Source: Sisyra terminalis
Lineage: Eukaryota; Arthropoda; Insecta; Neuroptera; Sisyridae
Assembly (NCBI GenBank): GCA_958496175.1
Contig: OY292279.1
Coordinates: 18,414,001 to 18,478,000 of the forward strand
DNA length: 64,000 nucleotides
Direction: 5' to 3'
Below are positions 1 to 17,200 of the stretch, piece after piece (the stretch's first letter is position 1; every line of letters starts with the position of its first letter). Under the pieces are notes generated by a model, which was not told the origin of the DNA, did no database searches, and worked only from the letters and a program-made list of their open reading frames with translations. Position numbers and translations under genes: made by a program.

Positions 1-1
1 C

Positions 2-220
2 CCAATGTCTTCTATGTCCAAAACCACATCAAACTCTTGGCAAACTAACAATTCGTCACGCCATTTGTTACCCCAAATTTCTTCATTACACCAATCCGAA
101 TCACAATCAGCTGAAGCAACTTCATCGAGCTACTACTACCTATCAACCAATATAAAAGTTGGGCAATATTGTTGGTTTCGATACATTAGACTTGGAGGAA
201 TAGGCGAGGACAATACGTAA
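2..220 (+). CDS. possible 3'-terminal exon of a gene entering from the left
   Basis: An open frame runs from the window edge to a TAA at 218-220. It encodes about 72 residues, rich in Ser, Thr, Gln and Asn in the first half (for example SSSYYYLSTN). Another frame also ends plausibly (GFDTLDLEE then TAG at about 210), so the frame is uncertain. I do not recognise the protein. It may be the last exon of an upstream gene or chance ORF in a 3' UTR. No acceptor can be judged because the window begins here. Confidence 0.2.
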   Translation, partial: PMSSMSKTTSNSWQTNNSSRHLLPQISSLHQSESQSAEATSSSYYYLSTNIKVGQYCWFRYIRLGGIGEDNT

Positions 221-4453
<4,233 letters not shown>

Positions 4454-4943
4454 TTTGTTAAATGCAAAAAATAAATAAATGAAAACCCACCAGGAAGGAA
4501 AATGTGTTACGAGAGAAATGGAATTTATTTAAATTAAGTCTAAAGATAGTGGCTCAATGCGTGCAACAAAGAGCTTTTATTAACTCAAACTTTGAGTTTC
4601 TTACTTTGAAGTATTCGATTTATATGAAATAAGTAATTAGATGCATCATTTTTATTCAGCCTAATTGCATTTATGTATTTTTATTTCTGTAAGTATAATA
4701 AAAGACAATTTAATAAATGAGAACATTTCTTTTCAAATTGTTCGTATATTATAGACATTTTTATAGTAATAAGTTGAAAAATGAGAAGCAGGAGTTTATT
4801 TAGTAGGACAGGAAATTAGTTTTCATTCTAGTCAAAGATAGATTGTCGATTTAGTCATTACATCAAATCATTTGTAATGGAGAATTGACTTCGATTTAAC
4901 GTCTAACTTTCGTTACTTTTATTCGTATAAGCTTTTAGCAAAA
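4454..4943. other. Abi 3' UTR and TMEM26 upstream region
   Basis: A poly(A) signal AATAAATAAA lies about 20 bp after the Abi stop. The rest is AT-rich with no further ORF. The TMEM26-like ATG at 4944 follows in the same orientation. Confidence 0.6.
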
Positions 4944-7684
<2,741 letters not shown>

Positions 7685-8029
7685 CACCACCAACTGGCAA
7701 TCATTTCAATCTTTTGCCTTTACTTCTTAATATTCGTATGTTGCCTCTTGATTATTTACGCCGGAACCAATGATGGTGGTTTGGTAATAGCACGAAAAAC
7801 TCAAAATCGATTTTAGAAATAGAAACTTTATTGTAAAATATAAAATTCTTATCGTCTAATTTGAAAACACGATTTATGGCGAAATATTTAAATACAAAAT
7901 AGGTTTTTTCTTAGGCCTAGAGTCTCTTATATGATATGAATGTCTTAAAAGTTAATAATACTAGGACCAATTATTTGTCAATTTTAAATTGGTCGAAATG
8001 TACGTTTAGGAACAAGATTTAGAGTAATC
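7685..8029. other. convergent 3' region between TMEM26-like gene and ZAD-1
   Basis: 345 bp between two convergent stop codons. A minus-strand AATAAA (TTTATT on the plus strand, near 7828) can serve ZAD-1. No canonical signal was seen for the plus-strand gene. No other ORF. Confidence 0.5.
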
Positions 8030-11000
8030 TTATAAATGGCCTCTGTGATATGGGTCGTAGTTAACTAAATATTTGTCGCTTAGTATTCGTGTACTTTCAA
8101 TTGAAGTTAGTTGTCGCGAATTGTCAATGTTTAGGTGTCGGGCGTTCGTATCGTTTACCATCATTCGATTATCGGTGGTTAGCATCCGATTGTCGAGAAT
8201 TCGTGCGTTGTCATTAACCAGGTGCCGATTAGGGTCGTTAGGCAATAATCGGGGTGCTTCGTTCATTAGTAGCCGAGTGTTGTCATTCGTGTTAATCAGT
8301 CTTGTAGTGTCATTATTGGTCATAAGGCGAGAGGTATCGATCATTCTTGCGGTTTCGGTAGTCATCATGCGATTTGTATCGTTCATCATTCGAACCACAT
8401 TATTATCGTTTTGCATTAAACGAGCGTCGTTTGGTATCAGCCGTGAATTGGCATCGTTGGGTGCATGATACTGCGGCATCCGGGGCTTCGCCTCAATCGC
8501 CGCTTGCTGCTGTTGCTGCTGCTGGTTATACCGCGACGAAGACGCATGTACCTACAACAATATTCTTCTTAAACTTATCCAATATTTATATTTAAAACAT
8601 TTTACCTTCATGTGAGTATTTAAAGTGCTCGACTGCGAAAAAGCCTTTCCACATGTTACACAAACATAAGGCCGCTCTCCAGAATGAACTCGCATATGTC
8701 GCAACAAAATCGTATTTACGGTAAAACCTCGTCCACACACTGAACACACATAAGGTCTTTCGCCTGTATGATTTCTCATATGATATTTCAATTTCATTAC
8801 AGTTGTAAACCTAAAAGATGAACAAAATTATTAAACCCACAAAAAAAAAGCGTTCCAAATAATAATTTTGAAGACTTAACAAAGAAAGCAGAAGGAATAT
8901 GATTATTGGGTGAAGTCTACTGATTCTTAATACTAAGAAACTACTCGTAAAAGACATACACTACCACTTAAAACGCGTTCAAATAAAAATCTGTTTTAAG
9001 TATTTATATTTTTCTATTAACGATAACTTATACAGCTCACTGGTGGCCGAGTGGTTTAGGTGACCGCTCCAAAACTTGTAGCTGTTGGATTTGGGTTCGA
9101 TCCTCGTATCGTGCAAATTTTCAATATTTCTCGATAACGGATTTAATTAACCCTAGAGTCGCTAAAAGACCTTAGTAATTATGAAGCGACGGTAAATAAA
9201 AATTAAAAAATAATTTATACAACAGTCAAAAAGATTATAAAATTTTAAATTTTTGACTCGCCTATGTAGCAAGATGGCGAAATATTTTGCAAATGAAATA
9301 TTAATTTGTCAAGTGTTGTCGACGGTATTTTTTGCCATTCCTGTTGAAGTATTTTTCAAAGGACTTCCCTTGAGATAGGGCATGGTTGTCATACTTGTCA
9401 ATCAAGTTTATCCCATAAAAGCTCGATTGAATTCAAGTTAGTTATCTGTGGAGGCCATATCATTACTTTTAAATTGTTTTTCTCTTCTTTTTCCTTTAAA
9501 AATTTTTGCAAAGCTTTGAAGTGTGTTTTGGGTCATTATCATATTGAAAAACAAATTGGGAACCAATTAACTAGCTTCCAGATGCCAGAACATCGTTCAC
9601 TAAAATGTCGTCCTTCTTTGTTCAAAATTTCTTGAATTCGTACAAATTCTCCCACACTAGAACCGTCGAAACATCCCCAAACCATAACCGACCCTCCACC
9701 ATGTTTAACAGAAGGTCTAGTACAGACTTCTTTTACTCGTTCGCCGGAAGAAAATTCTTCTTTTGGTACAAAAAACTTCGAATTTGATTCATTACTCTAA
9801 AGCATCTTTTTCTAATTGCCAATTGTCCAACTTTTATGATCCTTAGCCCATTGGAGCCTTTTTTTGTTTGTTTATAACTAAAAAAAAATTTAGATGCCGC
9901 TATGCATCCTTTTAGACCCGAATCCAGAAATCTTCTTTCTACGGTAGAAATACTTATAAGTTTACTGTGACCCGCGTTAAATTCTGGTGCTATTTCTGAA
10001 GCAGTAGAGATTCTATTATTGATGTTTGCTTCTAATTATGATAAATAAATTTTCAGTAGATGCTTTTTGCCTTTCCGGAACGTTGCTTGTTGGAAGTAGT
10101 ACCTAATGTACTAAACTTCACACAATATAGTCCATCTTTTGACTCGGAATTTTTTTAATCTTGAAATTTCCAGGTTACCCATGAAGGCCGATGATTAACC
10201 CTTCCGTTTTTTCAGAAAGTCCCTTTCCTTTACCCATTTTATAATTTTTTTATGAAACGAACAAATGAAATTTTGAGTTAATTTTGAAGCACTGTTTTAA
10301 AGTATAGATGGTGTATGTTTTCTTGGCAAATAAGAACAGGTAACTGATGATTAGTCATTCTATGTGATCTTTTATAAATAAAAATTTTCAAAACTTTGGA
10401 AAAAAATATTTCTAAAGAAAATTATTGAACCCTAAAGAACATTGAAGATTTTGAGTTCGAAGTAATTCCACCCAGATAAAAATTTTGGATTAATACCTAA
10501 TTATAAATATCAAAAATAACATTAAGTAGATAAGTTAGGATACTAAGTAGAATTATAAAATGGAATTTGAACAATCAAACATGATAACACGATGATAGAA
10601 TTATGTTATTCTAAGAATAACATATATTATATTCTGTATAAAAAATACTGACCTAATATTAACTATAAGAACGTAAAATATGATTTGAATAAAAATAGAA
10701 TTCTGCGAAATGATCAACGTTGGAAACGTGCAAATATAAACTATTTGAACTTTTATTTCCTAACGGCGAATGTATGGTATCTTAAGAATACTCTCAGACC
10801 AAATCAAAATCAATAGAAAACTTATAAATACAAATTGTTTTTATCTTCATTACCTTTTTTGGCATATATTGCACTCAATTGGCTTTTCGGTTCCATGCAA
10901 CCGCTTATGGCTGGTAAGATCGCCCGATTGTCTGAAGGCTTTTCCACAGAAATCGCACACAAATGGACGCTCGTTGGTATGGGTTCGCATATGAATTTTT

Positions 11001-13997
11001 AAGCTGGCTTTTGAAACATAGCCGTTTTTGCAGACTTCACAAACAAATGGCCTTTCACCGGTATGGGTGCGTAGGTGCAACTCCAAGTTAAACCTTTGTG
11101 GAAAGCATTTTCCGCACATATTACACAAAAATGGTCGGTCGCCGGTGTGTTGCTTAATATGAGTGGCCAGTGTATCCGAATCGGGAAACTCTCGTTTACA
11201 ATAATCGCAGATGTGCTTCAGTAATGCCGGATCACCTTCTTTCTTCTCATGGATTTTCATATGCTTCAATAGGCTGTTTTCGGCGTAACATCCTGAAATG
11301 GAAATTGATAGTGTAAAATATATGTAAAGTAATCCACAAGGGAACCCAAAATTGATTTTAGTCAGAATTAATCACTCCCTACTTGGACCCCACAGGTTAT
11401 AAGGGCATTAAATGGAAAGATTCAACTAAAATGTGTTTTTTTCTTTTTGAATTTGGAAATGTCTCATCTCTAATGTCTCTAACTATGCAGTATGTATAAA
11501 GAGCCAAATTGCCTCATGTCCCTTTTAATGACATCAATATCTGGCAACGTTGCATTTTCTATTTCGTTTTTAAATTGACTCGCGAATAAATCAGGTCATA
11601 ATGAAAATATACCAACAAAAGATCAAATTATACAATTCTAAAATTGAATTAATAAAAGTCGCGATTTAAATTAAAAATCAAAGAAAATGCAACGTTGCCA
11701 GATATTGGTGTCGCTAAAAGGTACATGTGCCACTAATTTAATCTACTACTTAAAAAGTAGTTATATTCTGGGAAATATTCACAACCCAACACTAACAAAA
11801 CTGATAAACGTCGAAAATTGGCAATTAAGTAAAAATGAAATGATAGTTGAAACCAATGACAATAATCAGTTAGTTCAAAATTGAGACCATAATAAATCTG
11901 TATTACTCACATATATGTGTTTACAATCTTTACTCTCTGTCTTTGCCGCCAAACATACATTTGCCTATTATATTCGCATTAGAAGTAACAATTATGTTTA
12001 AAATTGTATCATATTTTACTTATCACAAACGACTAATAACTGATGTATCATGTCAGGCACAACCGAAATATGCTATGGCAGTGAATTAAAATATTTTATT
12101 GTTCATTAATACACACAACGTTTTCATTTTTACTTATTTTACAAACTCATAAAATATTTTTAAAAGCAGCTTTAGTAGGACCTACTGGTGGCAAAGTTGA
12201 CCAATCCAAAACTGGTAGGTTTTGAGTTCGATTCTCGTATCGAGGAACTTTTCAATATCTCTCGATTATTTATTAACCATAGAGTCGCTAAAAACCTTAG
12301 TAGTTATAAAGCGACGGTTAATAACAATTAAAAAATAGCAGCTTTTTGATAAAGTAATAGTTTCTTCGCTATAAAATTATTCTAAGCCTGTCATTCTCAA
12401 AACAAAATGAAGGCCTACGAACGCAAGGGCGGATTTAAGGGGGGAGGGCACATGCCTCCCAGGGTATTTTTGTGTATTGTGGAGATTCCAAAACAGTACA
12501 TGCTTAGGAGCAAATCAAATTATTAAAGTTGTGAAAATATGTGAATAAAATAATGGAAAGAACATTAGTGAAACTTTAGTCTATTTCTGGCTAGAATTGC
12601 GAATTTTTTTCGTGATTCCTTTCACGCACTTGCAATTGAAAGATAATATTGTGCTCTCCCAGAAAAAAAATCTTGAATCCGCGCTTGTACGAACGTATAA
12701 TAGTTTCGGTAGATTTGCTGCTGAAACCGAATCTTCAACTTGATCCAGAACTGGAAGTTCGACCAGGCAATGTTTCAAAAGTAATTACCAGGATATAATA
12801 TTATAAAGTAGATTGACAATCGTTCATTTCTACTTACCTTTGTTACAAATTTTACAAACAAACGGTTTTTCGCCCGAATGTTTCATCAAGTGCTTATTGA
12901 GAAGTGACATGTGAATGAATCGCTTCTTGCAAATGCTACATTCGTGCGGTTTTTGCTCTTCCGGAATATGAGTTCGCATATGATTGTTCAAATAGTTTTC
13001 CTCGGTGAAGCCTCGCGGACACATCTTACACTTGTACGGTCGATCCTCGATATGAGTACGCAGATGCTTGCGAAACGATTGCAAATTGATAAAGGATTTT
13101 TTACAAACGTTACACTGATTTGTCTTTCGTTTGATCAACTTTTTCGCGGTGCTTTTGGAAATTTTCCCAGCCATTAACTTCTTCTTGGTGGCAATACGGT
13201 GTTGGTGCAGTTTTCCCATTTGTAGTAGTTGCCGTTTGGCGATTGCTTTCTCATCGTTGCCGTCCAACTCAGCGGATGTAACCGAGTCGAAGAGGATGTC
13301 GGTTTTTGAGTCCGAATCATCCGAATCGTCGGAATCGAGGCCAAAATTGTCCAGGTAAAATTGATCGGTGAAGTTTTCATGCTCATTTTTTTCCTCTTTG
13401 AAATTGTTTATAGACGTCGTTTGTTGGTAAATTGGTTGGGGTTGCACCGGAGGCGGAAGGGGTTTGCCTAAATATTGTCGAAGAGTAGCCTCGGAGCGTT
13501 CGCATAATTGTTTGAAAGAAAATACTCTAGTGATTTGAATTGCACATTGGGTACATATTAATTCTGGAAGACCATCTCCAGTTGATATCTAAAAAAAAAA
13601 ATAATATGAGGATTGAATTTATGAATTAAGACTTTGTTGGATGTATTAGTAGAGTTAACTAATGAATTGGATTCAATTGAAAAGTAAATTAGGGTCGCAT
13701 AGTTGTTAATTGAGTGTATTTCCTGGATAGGGATTTCTGGATTAAAAATTAGGGTGAATTATGGAGGAAAATAAGGATTTTTGGATGGATTTTACTTTAG
13801 GGAACACTGGAGGTGCAGGAACTGACCTGGACTGAGGAAAATCCCATTAGCATTTCGGACCATCGCATTGATTGTCCGCTGGATTCATCAACCAGGAACA
13901 CAGATCGCATTTCTCCGTCTTCGTTGAGGCACGCTCGACATATTTTATTCACACAAAATTGCGACGAAATGTCCGTTTTATTTATATTATTATCCAT
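8030..13997 (-). CDS. ZAD-1: ZAD and 11 C2H2 zinc fingers with an Asn-Asp/Arg repeat tail
   Basis: Minus-strand exons 13997-13827, 13588-12838, 11292-10854, 8810-8606 and 8551-8030 join to 695 residues. ZAD proteins are insect transcription factors or chromatin proteins; the ZAD dimerises and the fingers bind DNA. The ZAD is split by a phase-0 intron (CRACLNEDG in exon 1, CTQCAIQI in exon 2). An acidic linker ([10 protein letters not shown]) precedes eleven C2H2 fingers with HTGERP-type linkers; fingers 4, 9 and 11 are completed across splice junctions. The last exon starts with a glutamine run, then about 130 residues (554-683) of repeated ND..R(L/M)(L/M) units. The start is the only ATG before the ZAD. 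It is head-to-head with ZAD-2. Introns 2 and 3 hold SINE, MITE and Tc1 remnants. Target genes cannot be inferred. Confidence 0.93.
9038..9212 (+). repeat. tRNA-derived SINE, copy a
   Basis: It begins CTGGTGGCCGAGTGGTTTAGG, a pol III A box of tRNA-Leu/Ser type, then GGGTTCGATCCTCG as B box about 35 bp on. A conserved tRNA-unrelated body follows (AACCCTAGAGTCGCTAAA, GCGACGGTAAATAA) with an A-rich end. It sits in a ZAD-1 intron. Confidence 0.8.
9245..10237 (-). pseudogene. Tc1-like transposase remnant
   Basis: Reading the minus strand, a start-like [13 protein letters not shown] lies at 10237, a DDE-region match YDNDPKHTS near 9545-9515, and [19 protein letters not shown] follows, all typical of Tc1 transposases. 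The frame is broken by stops and shifts, and the first catalytic region is not clear. It is a dead copy in the ZAD-1 intron. Clear terminal repeats were not identified. Confidence 0.75.
11511..11732. mobile_element. MITE of the CATGTCCCTTTTAG family
   Basis: Left arm CATGTCCCTTTTAATGACAT then CTGGCAACGTTGCATTTTC; right arm GAAAATGCAACGTTGCCAG then GGTACATG. The 222-bp element has subterminal inverted repeats and no ORF. It lies in ZAD-1 intron 2. Confidence 0.8.
12180..12336 (+). repeat. tRNA-derived SINE, copy b
   Basis: Diverged copy: CCTACTGGTGGC, a damaged A box, GAGTTCGATTCTCGTATCGA as B box, then CATAGAGTCGCTAAAAACC and GCGACGGTTAATAACAATT with an A tail. It lies in ZAD-1 intron 2. Confidence 0.8.
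12424..12687. mobile_element. hAT-like MITE with intact 8-bp target duplication
   Basis: Terminal inverted repeats CAAGGGCGGATTTAAG and CTTGAATCCGCGCTTG bound a 264-bp non-coding element. Identical 8-bp flanks TACGAACG at 12416-12423 and 12688-12695 mark the insertion. An 8-bp duplication is characteristic of hAT elements. Confidence 0.85.
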
Positions 13998-14224
13998 AAT
14001 TAAGTTTCCACAATCTGCATATGGGAGGAGGGTGAAGGTAAACAAACCATCGAAGAACGACGACAAACAATTCTTTATTCAACACGAGCCAAATGCAAAT
14101 GGCGTACCACACAAATGGACTGTTCCACTGGTCGATTGGGACATAAACACACCAACACCACCATACAAATTTTCCCGTAAAAATCCAAATTTTCCCCGTT
14201 GGATTTTTCCCAGTCACGGTCACT
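13998..14224. promoter_or_regulatory. putative bidirectional promoter, ZAD-1 / ZAD-2
   Basis: Only 227 bp separate the two divergent start codons. The stretch is less AT-rich than surrounding introns and must hold both 5' UTRs and promoters unless untranslated exons lie elsewhere. No clear TATA box was seen. Confidence 0.55.
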
Positions 14225-17200
14225 ATGGATGTGACAGAAATCGAAAAAATTTGCCGTGCTTGTAAATCCCAATGCGATCAAATGCGGAGCATCTTTGATA
14301 GCAAAGAAGTGGCTGGTGTTGAATGCAAATTGGCCGACATTATAATGGCGTGTGCTTCAGTCTCGGTAAAATTATTTAAACTTGAAAACTTCATATTTAT
14401 TCGTAAAATATTTTCAGATTACCAATGAAGATGAATTGCCTAAATCAATCTGTGAATTATGTCTCGATCGATTATATGCAGCGTATTCTTTTAAAAAGCA
14501 AGTCGAGAACGTCGATAGCAGTTTGCGGGAAACATTCGAAATCGGCAAAATCAAACAAGAAATTACCATCGATGATGAATCAAGCACACCTATAATTGAT
14601 TTTGATGGGACCTACGATAATGATTTAGTAAAAAGTGAATCAGAAGACTATAATTTGACGTCTTTTACGTGTACCACGTGTACTAGCCACTTTACTTCGT
14701 ACGTTGCGTTAATTTCCCACCAAAGAAGTCACCAACCAAAGAAAACATACACAAGATCAAGAAGAAAAATAAATAAAACCTATAGATGTAAACTTTGTTT
14801 TGTTTCATGTTCTGGAATGGTTAGTATGCGTCGTCATATGCTAATTCATTTAAAGACAAAACCCCACGCTTGCAAAGTTTGTAAACGAGGCTTTACCAAC
14901 GCAGATAATTTATTCAATCACGAAAAACATTGTCAAGGCGAAAAACCAAACATTTGCCCTATTTGCAATCGGGGATTCAAACGAGAAGATAGTCTTCGGG
15001 TGCACATGAGCGAACATGAAGACCAATTAATGCTTGACTCAATGGATGACATTGACGGCTACATAGAACTCGACGAACCAGAAAACAATTGTTCTCCTAC
15101 AGGAACTAAAGAAATGTCTCCTCAAGAAGAAGACAAAGAAATATCTGTACAAGAATTTTTAGACCCTAATATCGCAATTAACGAAATAAAAATGAATGTA
15201 AGCAATGAAGACAATTCTTCAGAAGACAGCGATTACACCAATTTGAAAAAATTAGTAAAAAAGAAGAAGAAAACATATTCATGTGAAATTTGCTCAAAGG
15301 CATTTCCACGTTCCTATCACTTATCGCGACATATGCGTAGTCATTCGGATGAAAAACCATTTCAGTGTGAAATTTGTGAGAAGAATTTCACGAGGAAGGA
15401 CCACGTGCTGAGGCACCTTCGACTTCATGTGGAGAAGGAGGGTGAGACATTTCCGTGTGATATATGTCCTAGTGTTTTTATGCGGAAGGATTTGTTAAAT
15501 CGACATAAAGCTACCAAGCATGCGGTTGGGGAACGTGTCATTCACGAGAAAAAGTTCCAGTGTGATATTTGTGATAAGTTGTTCACCACCGAAAAGTATC
15601 GGGATCTTCATTTGAAGGCCCACACGGAAAAAGATGAAATGACTCGATGTAAAACGTGTGGTATAGATTTTGAATCACGTAAAGAATTGATGCGGCATTT
15701 ATCTTTGGCCAATGACTGTTCCAAGAAGCTTCTGTGCTCCGAATGTGGACAAAGATTTATCAAGGAAAGTCAATTGTTGATTCATTTGCGGAGGCATCGC
15801 GGCGAAAAACCGTTTAAATGTACATTTTGTGATAAAGGTATACTTTGGGGTACAAGATTCTATGGTCGTCTGCTTTTTGATCAAATTAGTATTCTGTTGT
15901 TGAAAACGCAATTCTTATAAATGCTTGTCGTTTATATCATTGCCATTTTACACGTAAAATTTAATCCTAAAAAATATTGATTAAAATTTGGAAAAAAAAT
16001 GTAATGTATACAACCCGCTGTACAATGGTGATGAGAAATTGCATCCGTGTCTTAGGGGCATCCATTAACTACGTGAGGCGTTTGAAGCGAGGAGGTGTTG
16101 AGAAAAATCTCACGTGGGGAAGAGGATGGTCGAATGGTTGAAATATCACGTCATTTTTTAAAATTATTTTTTTTTAATAAATTAATGAAATCGAAGCTCA
16201 TTGCAAATACGCATTTTGAAAAATTTCACCTGATATTAGGGGAGGAGGTCAAGCAAACCCCACAAAATCTTAGCAAGGGGGGAGAAAGAGTTGAAAAATA
16301 ACTAAAATTGTCTCACGTAATTGATGGATGCCCCTTTACGGACATATCGCACCTGTTGTCGAATAGAGGTACAAATCAAAAATTGCAAGTTTTAAGTTAG
16401 CAAAAGTTTTACAATGAGAAAATCGCCTATTTTGTACGTAGAATTAAAGGGTAACTTTAGTATGTTCCCTAACCACGTAACGAGGATCGTTCTTTATTGA
16501 AGTGACTATTCAAAAGTGAAGAACAAAAACTTTATTAACGATTTTCTGATAAGTTCAATTTTTGAGTTGTACCTTTATTCTGCGACATATGTTCCACAAT
16601 ATTGGTCGATTTTTGAATTTGTCTTCATGTTGATTATTATTAGCTAATATAAAATGGTATTCTGGAAAGCTAAAATAGTTTTTGAACTGGTAAAGGATTA
16701 TTTATAAACTATATGAAATAAAAGGTATAGCAAGGTTTGTATCGGAAAACTGTTCCAACGGTTTATTCGATTGAAACTCAGGGGATCGTTTTGATACTGA
16801 ATAAAAAAAAATAAGCCAAATTTTCAGTATCCTAAACGGTTTTCGAGTACTTCAAAAAAACCTCTTTTTTGATTTTTTTTTTGTAGTAAAATTTAAAATT
16901 AATGACCTACGATTTAAAAAATATTTTTACTATAAATTGCAGGTGGAACGTCGATTTTTTTTCAAATTTTTTGATGTGGTACAACATGAAAAGAAAATAG
17001 AAACTATTTTTTCCTTAATCTCATGTTTAAGCACACTTAAACTTTTTTTTCGCTAAAGAAATATAAAGGTAATTATTTTTCAACTCAAAATATAAATGCA
17101 ACTCATTAAAATACTTATTAAATTAAGAAATTGTCTTTCAAAATCACTTCTTTATGCAAAAATTAATTGAAATAATATAATTCTATTATCTTTAATAATT

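Noticed and set aside
8073..8468. 131-residue plus-strand ORF opposite the ZAD-1 tail
   Set aside because: It is created by the repeat composition of the ZAD-1 last exon on the other strand; the minus strand continues the gene in phase with a finger completed across the junction.
9038..9110. possible functional tRNA gene
   Set aside because: A and B boxes are present, but the acceptor stem does not close and the same unit with a constant non-tRNA body recurs many times, so it is a SINE.
13813..14265. 150-residue plus-strand ORF spanning the ZAD-1/ZAD-2 gap
   Set aside because: It overlaps ZAD-1 exon 1 in antisense and has no domain; the gap is better explained as a divergent promoter.
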